From Moringa oleifera (lineage: Eukaryota; Streptophyta; Magnoliopsida; Brassicales; Moringaceae): DNA of 64,000 bases. Every line of letters begins with the position of its first letter. Position 1 is the first letter of the stretch. The notes under the pieces are model-generated. The model was not told where the DNA came from. It saw only the letters and a program-made list of their open reading frames with translations, and did not search any database. Of the stretch, positions 22,021-36,373 are shown in pieces. The position numbers were made by a program, and so were the translations under genes. The stretch covers positions 2,170,001 through 2,234,000 of the forward strand of contig JAJFZO010000863.1 of the NCBI GenBank assembly GCA_021397835.1, read 5' to 3'.

Positions 22021-24600
22021 TGTTTCTCATCATTCCAAAAGAACTATCCACAGATGTTGCCCAAATGTTTCTACTAATCAGGTAACAACAAGCTTAAAAA
22101 GTGTTTAAATGACCTCTTCTCTTCATGCCAAGCTTTACAGCAATTAGTTATTTTGTCATCATTGTAAGCTTTTAACAGTGAAATTTAACTCAATCTATTG
22201 CATAATCAATACATACAAAATCGACCAACTAAAAATCTCAACCATTATTATACAATGTAGCTCCATGAAGTATTTTTTAGAGTAAAAAATAACTTTACAA
22301 TTATCCAATAATCTCTACTCAATTAACCGTGAACTTACCAATAGCTCCCACTGCTCGTATAATGTCGGATTTGTACATATCATGGTAACACAAAACTTCA
22401 TACTATAACAGATATAATATTCGAGATACCTATGTTTCCTTGGCTTTTCTTGTAAGAAATTATTCTTAAGATAACTATTAACAAAAAAAAAAAAAGCATT
22501 AATTGGTAAGTATCTTGCAAGGTGAAGCAATGTAAAACCACTTCAACATAACTCTTAAGTTGTCTAGTCTTTGTTGTTCTCCCAATCTCTGAAGTTATCT
22601 CAAGAATAATCTTATATGCAACTTCAACCTTAATTAAAATCCCTAGCAAGCTAAGTTTTCAAATTTGCATCACACTTGTAACTAATAGCTCATCCACGGA
22701 TAATAAAATTATTAAATAACCACCATCATAAGTAGGCTTCATGGTTAGCTTCATATCTGTAGAAACCCTAAGCTCATAATGAAGGAATCAAATCGCTTGC
22801 ATGAAAATCTTGGTATCAATTTTATCATATAATGATCTGTTTAGTTTTATATTAGATTCTTCACTTTTGATAGTAAAGTCTCCGATTTGATTCATATACA
22901 TAAGCAAATATATCAAATAAAAGAAGATAGTTTTGTATCTCACTTTTGTAAGAACACTAATGTTCCTCTTAGCATGTATCATAATCTTATAGGTTGGTTT
23001 GCCACCTAAAACTAATTAATCTCTCTTACCAATTAATACAAACAAAATCAATTAAATGTAAAAAAACAAACTCCAACCTAAGGTATTGTCTAAATCTTTA
23101 CAAGATCTCTCAATTTCGGACACAACTCACAACCCCATGCAAAAAGCACATATTGTCTTTATGCATGGCATTGCAGCTTGCATAGATGATAGTCAAAACT
23201 TCCAACTTCTTCCTCACACACATGACATATGTTCATGACTTGAACACCTCAACAGCTATTCGTTAATCAAAACGAAAATCTATAGTAGTAAACTTCTATT
23301 CTTAACCATTTCCCTAACAAAGTGATGCTTTACCTCAAAATGCGTTAATCTTTTATGGTAAATTAAGTTCCTACATAGATTAAAGGGAGATTGCTTATCA
23401 TTAAATACAATAACTTAAGGTAAAATTAGAGCGGCTCAAGGCTAAACAAAGCCTTGAGCAAAATAAATTAATAGGACCTTTTAATTATTTTTATATAAAA
23501 TATTACATTTTATTTAAAATTTATTTATTATTTTTAAAATATATAATCATTTATTATTTTTTTATATTCAAGTTTTGATAGTAAATCTTTTTCAATTGAT
23601 AAAATAACTAATATATTTATCTTTTTTGTGATATAGTTGAATGTAAGTAAGTTTTTATTAATTTTAATTTTAAAACTGTTTTAGGAGTAAAGTATTATTG
23701 ATAATATTCTGTAAGCAACCCATGCATTTGGCAAAGAGTAAAAATTCTATAAACAACCCTTGAGTCACCTTGGGGTGAAGGAAGTTTCAATTCATCCAAT
23801 AATCCTAAAACCCATGCAGCCTCTTTAAACCCTTAAGACATCGCTATACATTAAGCTTCTATGTTAGAAAAGGTAATTAGTAATTGCAATTGAGATTTCT
23901 CAGTCATATAGTATCCTTCATACTAGAGAACAAAGGCAAAAAGACACCTTTTCTTATCCCTATCCCCAACATAATTAGAGCCTACATATCCAACCAAGCT
24001 TTGTTATGGTTATTTGATCTTAATTCCCATAATCCACCTTAAATTTGATAGTTTTTTTTAAATATTTGAGTAATCATTTTGTAGCCAGTCAAGACTTTTT
24101 CCTTATGTTAGCCATTCACACACTAAATAAGTTGATTTCATAGGCAATGTCTAGTACAATGCATATTATTGCATACATGAGTAACCCATAAGACTAGAAT
24201 ATGATACATTAGTTATTTCTAATTTCTCCTTTTTTTAGGGGACTATTTCTAGTTTCTCCCTTCTTTAGGGGGGATTATGCTGACAACTTGCAATGATTTC
24301 TCATAGGCACATTTACTCCCTTGGCTTGATCCATAGAAAATAATACTTTCTTCAAATCGACCTACTACTTATTCCTCTATATGTTGATGCCCAGGATCTT
24401 TGTAGCTAATCCTAGGTCTTTCATTTCAAACTCTCTACATAATATTTCCTTCATAAATGCTATTTCCTTTATATTCTTAATTATGATTAGCATCTTATTA
24501 AGACATATGAGTGAAATCATTGGGTTATTGGGAATAACAAATTTGAAATACAAGCAAGCACCATACCTGCTTCAGTAAACCTTTCTTATGAGACATATGC
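22020..24600 (-). pseudogene. Decayed Ty1/copia pol (RNase H end)
   Basis: On the minus strand, 23,290-23,400 reads KRLTHFEVKHHFVREMVKN, the end of copia RNase H. Around 23,930-24,010 it reads LVGYVGSNYVGDRDK, matching the RNase H LVGYSDSDWAGD region. Many stops and frameshifts are present. Nothing here is likely to be expressed. Confidence 0.7.
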
Positions 24601-24744
24601 ATGAAACCTCTTAAACCATTACTTGGGTAATTACTTAAGGCCATAAAACTGACCTTTTAAGATGGCACACTATATGCTCGTTGCTTTTGACTTAAAAGCC
24701 CTTAGGTTGTTTCAAATAAATTGTTTCATTTAGTCCTCAAGTTG

Positions 24745-25170
24745 TTTCATGGTGTCATCTTTCGACTGCAAAGTGAAGAAGAAGTGAACAACATTCCTCA
24801 AAGCAACTTTAATTGTTTCTTATATGATGTCCTTCCCATATACAACTTTTACTTGTGCAATTATTTGTTTAAAATATTTTTCTTAAAATTACCATTTTTA
24901 CTTTCAAAACTCACAAGTTAAAACATTTTCTTTAATATTAGATTTTTTTCAGTTAATAATTTATTGTCCTCTAATGTCTTGAATAAATGAAAGATAGTTC
25001 TGTAGTGAAATTAAGGTATAAATACCTATATTTGCCAAAGATTTTAACTTTGATGCTTAATCAATATCTTGTTTTACCTACAAAGAGCCAAAAAAGGAAA
25101 AGTTCATTTCATTCCATTCTTTTTAAACTCTTCCTCAGAAGTTCTTCTCTCATGAGTTACAAATGTTAGA
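24745..25170 (-). pseudogene. Eroded oxidosqualene cyclase relic (exons 2 and 1)
   Basis: The DNA matches the functional OSC in the same order. 24,752-24,890 parallels exon 2 (CATCTTTCGACTGCAAAG, ACTTTTACTTGTGCAATTAT, against 6,777-6,900). 25,023-25,170 parallels exon 1 (TACCTATATTTGCCAAAGA against TACCTGCATTCGCCAGAGA at 6,992). The frame is destroyed by many indels. Exons 3 onward are absent or unrecognisable: DNA on the 3' side is replaced by copia debris. The matching upstream region continues to 29.35 kb. Confidence 0.85.
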
Positions 25171-25199
25171 GAATATAACTGTTATAAATTGTTAAAAAC

Positions 25200-28100
25200 T
25201 TCTTTAAAGATGATTGGTAATTGAATCTTTGAGGTCAAAGTGTCCCTATACTTATCTTGCACAAGGAGATGCTCCTAGTGGGGCGAATTTATTCTTAAGA
25301 ACAAAACTTTTAGTATTGCTTTGACCTAGCTGCCAATAATCATTTAGTTTCAAGTAAGGATTGTGTTAGTCCTAATTGCATTATTAGAAAATTTTGTTTT
25401 TAAAAGATAGCATTGTGTTCTATAAACTTATCTGAAAATATTCTAGAAATAAAATGATATCTTGAGAGCTAACCAAGTATTATCTTAATGTCATCTGAAA
25501 TATAACTCAGTCTAAAAGAAAAAAAAATAATTATTATCCTAATCCATTTTACAATATGTTAAGTCTCCACATCTCTTCTTAACCAAAATAAATCACTTCT
25601 CCTCCACCTTTCTCTTTCTTGCATGTGTGCAAAAATATGTTATCAAAATTCATTTTAAAAGCTAAAGTGCATTGGTGATCACTAAAATTAGTGTACATAT
25701 ACTAGGAAAACATTATACAAGGCATCAACAATCATTTAATCGATTGTGTTTTGTAATTGTGTAAAAGATAAATAGAAAGTGTCATTTCAATTATTCCACA
25801 ACTATGAAGGCTCTATTAGTACTAGCTTGCAAGTAAAGAATAAAGTAAAAAAAAAAATCATTTCAATGCAACTAGGAGTGCCATAGTTCTCCTTAACACA
25901 TGGCATTATTGAAATGGATCACCGCATAACAATAGTGATATTTTGATTCCTCGAAAGTGCTAAGACTATCTTTGATGGAGGTCCAAGACATTAAATTGAT
26001 GTTAAAAAAGTTTTTTTTTTTTAATCTCCAATGCAGCACCAAAATGTGAATTTGGGGAACATCAAATGTTTTATATTTTAAATTTTTTATCAAATTATTC
26101 TTATCTTTAATAAAATGAAGTTTTTGATACATAATTAAATATACAAATTATATTATTATAAAATAATTATATTATTAAAAATATTTCATTGAAAAATTTA
26201 AAATAAGATTAATATTTAATACATAATTTAATTTATTTAAATTATTTTATTAATTAAACATTTAATTACTATTAAAATTATATATGATATTAACTTTTGA
26301 TTAAAAAATTAATTATAAATTGATGTAAAAATAATTTAATTTTAAATTAATTAATTTTATGAGAAATATTATTTAATAATATTTATTTTAAAATATTATT
26401 AAAAAATATTGATTACACTATTTTAATGTAATATATTAAAAATAAAAAAATTGATATTAGAATATTTTCAAAACAATGTAATTTTTAGTATCCACCATTA
26501 TAGATGATCTAAATAAGAAGAAAGGGTAGCAAAATAATCAAAAATATGCAAAATTTAATGTCATCATATGAAAACCACTGTTTGTGAAATCAAAATAGCA
26601 AACAATAAGATGACTTATGGATGAGTGGCATATACACCTCAAGCACCCAAAGAAATGCGTAGAGATTAGAAAGAACACCAATGGCAAAAGCACCTTATTG
26701 GGCCGACACTGACACTCAAAGACGAAAGCTAAGGAAGCAAATGAGATTAGATACCTCAGTAATCCTAACAGTAAACGATGGATACTAGGCACTGTGCATA
26801 TTGACCTGTGCAGTGCTGTAACTAATACGTTAAGTATCCCACCTGAGGAGTACGTTTGTAAGAATGAAACTCAAAAGAATTTACAAGGGCCGCACAAGCG
26901 ATGGAGCATATGATTTAATTTGATGCAAAGCGAAATGGAAGAAATTAAAGAGAATAAAACTACATGTGACATATTTGCGATAGTTGACCTATTTATGGTT
27001 CATATGCAAAAGCTAACTCAATGAGAACTTTCAGTTATGTGTTATCCATGTGATTTTTTTCTTTTTTAATAATATCCAATCTTTCTTCAACTTGAAACCA
27101 CCATGACAAACAATGAAATGTATAAGAAGGCTTTTCTTTCTTAATGATGGTTTATTTCATATAGTAGATAAAACCTTGCATCCTCATATCAAAATTGAAA
27201 TTTAATTATCTTATAATCTCTTTTCTCTCTCATTATATGTACAAACATATGAATTATGAACATCAAAAATATATCAATAATTAAAAAATAAAATAACTCC
27301 AAAAATTAAAATTTGTGATTTAAGATTTATAATTTAGAGTGCACGGTACTTAAGTTAGAGATCTAAAGCTTTAGAAGTAAATAGAGAAACTCAAAACTTC
27401 CACATGTGGAAAAGGATAACAACTTTTTTTCTAATTGACAATTTTATGAGTAAATATTATTTAAATTTTAAAATATATTTTCTCTTTTAGTTTTTATTTT
27501 AAACTTTATGATTGATATTAAATAATCAAATTTAATTTTTATCTAAATTACAGTCATAAAATTAAGTATTTTTTTATTAAAATATTTAAAAAATAAATCA
27601 AATAAATTTTTCACTTTATTGTGAGTCAATCTTTCAATTTAAAACAATTTTTGATTTTTGATTTATTTATTATAAGTTTTTCAATTTTTTATAATAATTT
27701 TTTTAAAAATATATTTTTTAATGCTCAAAAAACTTAAATTTTTTCCTTTTTATAGTTTAGAAAAAATTTTAAGTTGAAATTCATAAAATAAAATTTTCAA
27801 TTGAAATATTTTTAATATTTAAATTTTTTAATAATATTTAAGTTGATCATTTTTTATCAATAAGATATGTTTTCAAATTAAATAATATTATCTGAAATTT
27901 AAATATTATATTAATATCTATTCAAATTAATTAATTACAATGATACCATGGAAGGCGAGACCCCGAAGCCATTAAGTACAAATTTAAACCATCTGCACTC
28001 ATGCATTAGACTGTTTCTCGATTTGATTAAATACCAATTAAATATATAAATATAAATAAATATATATATATATATATCACATCAATCTTTCTATCATTTT

Positions 28101-29490
28101 GGTCTCTATTTTCAATTCAACAATTAATTATCGAATTTCACTCTAGACTTAGTAAACTTATGTACTAAGGACATTGTTGCTTCCACTCTGCCAATAAAAA
28201 AAGTTGATGATGGAGAGAAGATCAGATGCTTGCTTTGAATTATTGTAGACTTTTTCTTGCTTTTCACCTCTACTTCAGCCCAAAGCAGTGACCTATTTAG
28301 TATCCTATCTTCTATTCCTCCAAGAAATAGGATCCCTTTTTCTTAGTTGTTAACTTTGATTTTTTATAATTAAAAATTAATTTATAATAATTTGACAAAA
28401 TAAATAATTAAAAGTTTTATTATTTTTACAATAATTTATTAAATTATAAAAATATTTTAATTTTTTAAATATTAATACAATTCAAATTAACAAAAATTTT
28501 GATTTCATTGTAAGATTCATTTATTCATACTCAATGTTACTAATACGGTATACGCCAAGAGGATCAATAATGCAAAAAAATAATTGAAAAAGAAGATGAC
28601 TGGAAGATTCTTTTATATATATTATTTTTGCCGCAGATTACCTATGCTATTGTGTATAAAAATTAATCTTAGTTGGTATCACGTCAAAACATAGATTTAA
28701 TTTTTCTTTTAACAAGTGAGAATCGATGACACTTTAGACAGATGACTCCAAGTTTTAAATTATCGCTTGCTATGACTGAATTAAGTAAGACATTGAGGAT
28801 TTGCAGATAGCTAGGTGATTTTACCTTTCATTGATATTTTTTTATCCTCAATTCAAGGTCAAGCTTGGACTAACACCTTATATATAATTTTGTAATTTGA
28901 ATTATTTTTAAAACTGAAAAAAAAAAGAAGTTTGACACAAAGAATAGTTGCATAATATGCATAAGAATTCTAATATTGCATGGTTTTGTATACATTTAAA
29001 AATAAAAATCAAATTAAGTTGATTAATTGCCACGTTATCATATTGTATATGGATTATGATTCAACATGACTATTTGAATATATTAGTGAAATAATTCCAG
29101 TTTCTAACTCTTTGTGGATCTCAATATCTGCCTGGAAAATGACCTATTTGGCTTGATTCACCAGAGAAAATGTCAAATTTGCATAATACAAACAAGCCAA
29201 TATGCTATTGATTCAAAATCTCTCTCTCTCTCTCTGTCTCTCTCTCTCTTTATTATTATGAAGAGTGATTGAAAGAGGGCATTGATCCATGACTATTAAT
29301 TATCAAGTATTCCTAGGGTATATTTTGAAAATTGCATCATCTTTAAAATTAGGATAAAAAATATTATTATATATAATAAGTATAAAATCATAATCTTTTG
29401 CAAATTTGTTTCGGATGATAATCAAAAAGTTACTGTTGATAGCATATTCTTTGAATTGGTATACGCTTCTTATATCTCATTAATATTTTG
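25200..29490. other. Gene-free region upstream of the OSC relic
   Basis: AT-rich DNA, parallel to 7.2-9.9 kb of copy A. It holds extreme AT tracts at 26.13-26.46 kb and 27.45-27.9 kb, a TA run at 28,059-28,078 and a CT microsatellite at 29,219-29,250. No supportable gene. Confidence 0.7.
29219..29250. repeat. CT microsatellite
   Basis: A (TC)n run interrupted once by TGTC. The equivalent place in copy A (about 9,790) lacks the expansion, so it arose or grew after the duplication. Confidence 0.85.
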
Positions 29491-29899
29491 AAATAATGTC
29501 ATAAAATTTAAAGTGTAGAAAATGAATATTTGTGTAGATTAGATCATATTTATATCTACTTTTATATTTTAAACATATTTATTTTTAATTAAAATAGATT
29601 AATTTTGACATAGTTTAATTTTATTCAAATACAATTACTTATAATTTCATATAATCGTGTATTAGTGATTTAGCATTATCAAGCAATAGTACGTAGAAAT
29701 TTTAGTCATTTTTCTTTTCTATAATCTTCACATGGTATCAAAGCCACTGAAACTGAGGTTATTGATTTCTTTTTTCATAAAAACAAAAAAAGAAACTCGT
29801 TTTGATTTTGATTTGGTAAAGCAAATGGGACCTATAAAATGATGAAGTAGATAATTGAATTCAATGTTGTTTTAATTTTAATTTCGAATATGATTTGAA

Positions 29900-31985
29900 T
29901 TTTTATTATCGTGCTATTTGCATGTATTTTTCAATTGGTTCGTTCTTCATAACTTGTCTTTATTACTTATAAGAAATTAAGTTGCACTTATCTTTACGTC
30001 ACATAAGAGATTACTTATAAGATCGAAATCACACATAAGAGATTACCAATAAGATCGAAACCAAAAAAGGCTATATTACTCCTAGTAAACAAGTTAATTA
30101 GTGCAAGTAAAATGGACACTAGGATGCTTAATCCTACCGGTACTTTCTATGAAAGCTTAGTAAACAATCACATCAATTCCTTGCAACATAGTGACATGCC
30201 ATGTCTGCTTCTTTTCATATAGTTTCTCATCCTCTAATGTTTCAAGTATATCTTCTTCAACATGCGTCATAGATTTTGGAGCTTTTTACCATCTGTCATT
30301 TGATTTTTATTCTTTGTTTTCTTATATTTTATATCATCTATATCAATTATGACTGCTAATGATACTTTTATCTATTGGAAAGAGTTGGTTTTATTGTTAT
30401 GAATTCTTTTGTTCTTCCTAATAGCTATCATATTCCCAATCTTGCTTTGAATCTTATTTTTGTCGATCATTATGTAATTGTAAATACACTGCTATCTTTT
30501 CTTCTACTACTTATTTTATGTAGGATTCATAACCTTAGAAGATGATTGGGACAAGTCATATGTAAGGGAGACTTTACATTTTGAATCATTCTTAATTACA
30601 AGACTTTGCAACTTTTAGTATCAATTTGTCATCTTCTCATTTGAGTCAATCATTATCTAGTTTTTATTTTTATTTTTATCTTTTGGTCATGTTTCATTTT
30701 AATATTTAATGAATTTAGTTTTTATAGGAGATTTGAGAATATATGATATTTTAGATTTTACGGGTGCAGACTAGCTAATTTTCTATAGTACATTTTAAGA
30801 GAAGTATTTATTTACTTCTGCACCATTTGATCTCATTCATTCTAAGGTTTGGGAATGTTTTCTTGTAACTACAAAGGAGAGCATGATATTATATTTACTC
30901 TATTAATGATTTTACTCATTATTGTTGGATCTATCTTAGGAAACATCGCTTTCATTATTTTGACATTTTTAAAAAATTTTGAGCTTTTATTAAGACTCAT
31001 TTTGCTACTATCAATTGTTTTCGATGGGATTTAGGCAAAGTGTATAAAGTGAATTTTTTTTTAAATTTTTCTTCTAATGGAATTATTTACCAAACTTTTT
31101 ACACAAATACTCCCTACTAAATTGAAGTTGTTAAAAGGAAACATAGCCATCTTATGGAGATTGCTTGCTATTTCATTTTATTTTTTTTTCTACCATTGCT
31201 CTTAGCCAATTTTGGAAAGAAGTAATTCTTAGTACTGTCCATTTGATTAGTAGGATTCTAACCAATTAAACTCAAGATTATTACCTTTTTAGAAGTTGTA
31301 TGGTTGTGCTCCTAATCACACTTTTATGCGTGTGTTTGATTCTACATAGTTTGTCCTTTAACCTCATGTCGAGTGTACTAAGGAAACATGCAATCAGGTC
31401 TCGTTGGGTTTACAAGAATCAAATCTAGTCTAGGTAGGTTATTAAAATATACATGACTCAATTGGTAGTTACAAGAAATTCTCAAGAGTATGACGCGAAT
31501 TTTGATGGAAACTTTCACCCTTGTTACAAAAATGACTATTGTTTACACTCTCACTACATTCATGGGTGGCATGTTTCTTAAATGGATATTAAAAATTCCT
31601 TCTTGAATGGTGTTCTTCAAGAAGAAGTTTATATTGTCCCTCCTTTGAATGTTCTTCATAAACCTAGTGAAGTTAGTAAGCCTCAAAAAACTCATTATAC
31701 TCTCAAAAAAGCACCTCAAGCTTAGTTTTACTACGATCACCTTGCTTCGTTTTTATTCAAGTTATTATGGTTTTACTTTGTTTTATTAAAAACATTTCTA
31801 CTGGTTGTATTTTTACTCTTCATATGTTGATGATATGATTATTATTAGTGAAAGATTTGAGGTCACTAAAGCATTTTTTAGGGATTGAAATTAATTCTCT
31901 CTAAAAGGTTATCCTCTTTCTCAAGTCAAATATATAGCTTATATTCTTGAGTGGACTCGCTATACTAATAACAAGTTTATTGATA
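29900..31985 (+). pseudogene. Decayed Ty1/copia pol (reverse transcriptase)
   Basis: Plus-strand phrases diagnostic of copia reverse transcriptase: RWVYKNQI near 31,402; DIKNSFLNGVLQEEVYIVPP at about 31,583-31,645; the catalytic block YVDDMIII at 31,823-31,846. Internal stops and frame shifts make it inactive. It is truncated by an LTR-like sequence starting near 31,993. Confidence 0.8.
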
Positions 31986-31992
31986 TTGATAC

Positions 31993-33622
31993 TGTAAACA
32001 CCTAATTTCAGCTCTAACATTGAGTCAAAACTTAAAAATAGTCGAAAGTCAACAATTTTCTTCATATTAGGATCATTTATCAACCTCAACTTTAGGATCA
32101 TCTATCCAGTCCAAAGTAGAGATTCTGCTAACTTCAAGTTTTGGATTACTTATCGAGTTCAAGCTTGGGATTTTATTACTAGCTTTAAGGTCGAGTAAGT
32201 TTCAGATCAGTTACACTCTACCTTGATGATAGATCGAAAATAACTTAATGAGTAGACTTTACCCAAATGACAGGTTGACAATAGAGTACTGACACAATTT
32301 TAGATCAAGTATAGCTCAATGAGCACATATCTCAATGCAATTTACCCTGATGTAGATTGCCTCAATGTGAACTACCTTCATATAGATTACTCTAATGTGG
32401 ACTTTTTCAATTTACCTCGACATGAACTTTTTCGATGTCACATTGAGATTCAGGCATATAACTATCATTTAGAAAGAAGGAATCACGAAAGCTTAAGAAA
32501 AAGATGGAAGATTCTTGATGGGATTTGCAAAGAGCATTTGAGCACTGTGATCTCTTTTATCCCATGACAGAATTTTGAATATCAATACTAGTTTAATCCC
32601 AAACTTCTCTGCAAAATGGTGACCATTATCTATAACAGATTTTGAATTTCAAGAATGGGTTGATCCCACGCTCGTCTATAAAAGGCAAGCGTTATCTAGT
32701 AACAAGCTTTCGAATTTCCAGAGTAGATAAATCGCACTACAACTTTTTTTTCTCTCTGTAGAGTTTTAAACCTTTGGCAAATCTTATCCTATTTCTCCCT
32801 ATAAATAAACCACTTATTTAATAGTTAAAGATAATTATTGATCATTAATATATTAGAAATAATTACTGATCATCAATAAGAAAAAAAATCAAAAAGAAGA
32901 AATCTTCGGCGTCCACAAATAAACAAAAATCTTCACATTGATCGAGAAATAAGAGATCCTTGAAGAATAGTCAAATATTCAATTGGCAATCAACCAAAAA
33001 CAATAGAACACTTACATACCTAAATATCTGCATTCTAAGATCCGTGCAATTTGCTTTCATAGTCACCGAAGAATCTCTGAATCCTATAAAAAATCTATAG
33101 ATCTTGATGACACTACTAAGTATTGAAGACTAAGGCTGTGAAGCTTAGAACCTATCTCGAGAAGCTCTTGAGATTATCTACTTGTTTCTTGATGAAGTGA
33201 ATGCTTTGATCTCTAAAACACATTTATTTTTAGAAAATCGAAGATCTAGTGTTGAGTAGACTGAGATTCTTACATAAAATCACACAATCAATTTATAGCA
33301 AATCAATTTCAAATTATTATAAATTAAAGATATGAAATCATTTACTTAATGGTACCAATTCTTAGACGTTTGTGGGGATGCTAACCTTTTTCACACGTAA
33401 CCAACTCCTGATCCTAAATTATCTAATTAAGTAGACCTATGCCTAATTTCAAAAATAAAGTTTACTTTTCTCTTTCTTAAAAGAAAAAGAAGTTTTTAAA
33501 TAAATTGGTATCTAATCACATCACAAAAAAGGTTTGTGGTGACTCTTTTATAAAAACTAATTAAAAAAAAAAGTAATTGTCTCATACTTGGGCTCTTTGC
33601 CTAAAAAAAGTCCGATTGTGAC
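31993..33622 (+). mobile_element. Probable LTR of a second LTR retrotransposon
   Basis: It starts TGTAAACACC immediately after the copia fragment and ends ...GATTGTGACA just before ATTGGTGACTCTACTAATGA (33,623-33,642), which looks like the TTGGYGACTC primer-binding region of large Ty3/gypsy elements. No partner LTR was found, so the boundaries are inferred. Confidence 0.4.
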
Positions 33623-33680
33623 AATTGGTGACTCTACTAATGATTTTTTTTATATAGAAAATTAAGCCACTAATATGGTC

Positions 33681-34720
33681 TCTTAAAATTTTAATTTGAC
33701 TTTCATCCTGATTATATTTACCTAATCTAAGGTTGAGACTATCTAATGTTAGCATGGGAATTCTTGGCCTAAGGTTAGTTTTCATCATTCTAAATTTGTA
33801 GTTTACTGATTGTACTCGATTTCAAGTCAAAAAATTGGATGTTTTGTGCATACCTACACCTAATGTAAGGTCAGAAGTTTAATATGTTGTATGTCTATAC
33901 CTAACATGAGGTTAGAGGTGTTAATATCTTTTGTTTTATAATGAAAACTTCATACATTTACATTCATGCATATGCATAGAGCTAAATCCCGAGCTCAGCC
34001 CTTTGTGGTGTTTACCCTGTTTAAAAAAGATGAAGGCACGTAAGCATTCAAGAGATCACTTAATTTTTGTATATGTTATGCACCTTATCCTGCTTGGATC
34101 CTACTTTAGGACTTAGTATCACTTTCAATGTGCCCAGTTTTACTCCATTAAGAAAAATTTTTTAGAAAGTCAAGCCAAATTTAAGTGAAACTGATCTTGT
34201 CTTTTAAAATTTTAACTTAACTTTAATCCTAGTTATACTTACCCAATCTACAGTTGGGAACACCTGATGTTAGCCTAGGAATTCTCAACCTAAGGTTAGT
34301 TTTCGTCATTCTAAATTTGTAGTAGTTTTACTTATTATACCTAATTTCAAGTCAAAAGTTTGAATGTTTTATACATACTTGTACCCGATGTTAGGTTAGG
34401 AGTTTCAATATGTTGTATATTTGTACCAAACTTGAGGTTAGGGGTGTCAATATCTTTGTTTTATAATGAAATCTTCATACACTCACGTTCATGCATATGT
34501 ATAGAGCTAAACCCGAGCTCAGCCCTATATGGTGTAAATCCTATTTAATGGGGATGAAAAGACGTAGGCATTTGAAAGATCACTTAATTTTCATATATGT
34601 TGTGCACCTTATCCTACCCAGCCCTTACTCTAAGAATTAGTATCACTTTCGATATGCTCTTTAGCATACGTACTCGTGATATTGATGACCAAAGCATAAG
34701 AAGGTTTAAGGACTTAGAGC
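33681..34720 (+). repeat. Two direct repeats of about 0.52 kb
   Basis: The block beginning TTAAAATTTTAA at 33,684 recurs from 34,203. Both share AATTCT(T/C)GGCCTAAGGTTAG-like phrases, TAGAGCTAAA-CCCGAGCTCAGCCCT, and a TTAGTATCACTTTC end. They follow the putative primer-binding site, so they may be the tandemly repeated leader of the same retroelement. No coding sense is seen. Confidence 0.65.
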
Positions 34721-34799
34721 TTTTTAGAACCTGAGGACCTAATCTCAAGTCAAGCCCGACATATAGAGGAAGCCCTATGTCAACCTCAATAGGATCTTA

Positions 34800-36373
34800 C
34801 AACCCCATCAAACACAGTTGGAGATAGAAATACAAAAGTGTTGATTGTATCCCAAATGTTGTTTTGTCCATATTTCACGACATTGAAAATTGAATTTTCA
34901 AATCATCATAACATTAGAGTAGTTTTACTCAAGATTTGAGAATCAAAATAAGTAGATTTAAAGGTTGAATTAGTTTGATATCTTACAAAGAAGTGCAACA
35001 AAGGGTAAAGAATGAATAATCTAAACATGGAGACAAACTAATACATCTTCTTTCTTGTCAACTACCTCTTTAAGTTAGTCTAATATTAAAAGAAAATGAT
35101 CTTATCACCTTAAGAGAAATATAAGATTGGGTTAGTCCATCATAGTAAGTAAAATTTTCAAAGAGTGTTTGAGGATCGATCTTTGTCCAAATTTTAGTAA
35201 TGGAAGTCTTTTCAAACTTTTTAAAAAGCTCTTAATCATAAGTCTTATAGTTTATACAATCACAATCTATCAGTCAACCTTTTAGGGAGCTACTAGTAGC
35301 AAAGTGTGATACCATAAATAGTTCCTCCTCTCGAGGTTGTTCAATAACATTCTTGACTTCTCTTTATTGCTATTAGGATTTGTATTTTGTTTTTACATGT
35401 CCTAACTGACCACATTTGTGGCATCTTGCATCGATCCTCCACCAATATTTATTTTATGCATAATTGATTTTTGTACAATAAGGGCAAGGTAAAAAGATTT
35501 GATTGTTACTACTTTGTTCATTTTTTGTTGTTGCTTGTAGAATTTTGAAACTCATTTTTGTTCTACCAAATTTTGTTATTATTGCCCTTATTATTTTTTT
35601 GTGTTTTAGTTTGAAAAGCACCTTCTAGAGATTCTTCTTATCTCATAAGCATCTTTTATTCTTATGCATACAGTGCATTCAATAATTCTGCCATTATAAT
35701 GTTTAATAAACCTACAAAGTTTTTTAAAGATAAAATTATAGTCTCAAAATTTTTAAGAATTATGCTTAAGATTTTTTGAACAATTCTAGAATCTACAAAA
35801 AAAAAAAATCAATACCAAGGAGTCTTATTTTGTTAGTAATATCAAAAACTCTAAAAGAATATTTTCATATCATTTTTTATTTTTTTCATTCTTGCATCTC
35901 AAATTTTCAGATCAAATTTAGCAATTATATTCCTTTGACTTTTTTATTTTCTTCATACTTTTACTTTAAAAAATCTCAAATCTCCTTAGTAGTGTTCAAT
36001 GCATTATTGTGATAAAAATGGTGGATAAGACTATTGAAAATAATATTGCTCTTACTTTTGATTTTCTTTATTTTCTCTTTTTTTTATTTTTGATTTGTGC
36101 AAGAATTGGATTATCTAAAAAAAAAAAAAACTTCATATACGTGTTCAATAACTTAGTACATATCATTTACATCAAGATAGACTTTCATTCTAGCAACACA
36201 CGTCTAATAATTTGTTCCATCAAACACTAAAGGTGCAATTTACGATGAATGAATTTTTTGAATTTATTATGTATAAATTTTTGTTTTTTGGATTGATAGG
36301 TAAGAAGTGTTTAGGGATTTTATTTGAGCTTTTTCAATCTTACAAGTCACTCAAGATAATGCTCTCATACTAC
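34800..36373 (-). pseudogene. Copia gag relic with primer-binding site (minus)
   Basis: On the minus strand, from about 36,230 the frame reads VFDGTNY and ARMKVYLDVNDMY, the start of copia gag. At 35,395-35,445 a zinc knuckle begins: YWWRIDARCHKCGQLGH. A primer-binding site complementary to initiator tRNA-Met lies at about 36,361-36,373 (fwd GCTCTCATACTAC). The DNA from there to about 36.75 kb would be its LTR. Multiple stops. Confidence 0.7.

Noticed and set aside
31543..31740. Minus-strand 65-aa frame over the copia reverse transcriptase
   Set aside because: It is the antisense shadow of the plus-strand FLNGVLQEEVYI segment.
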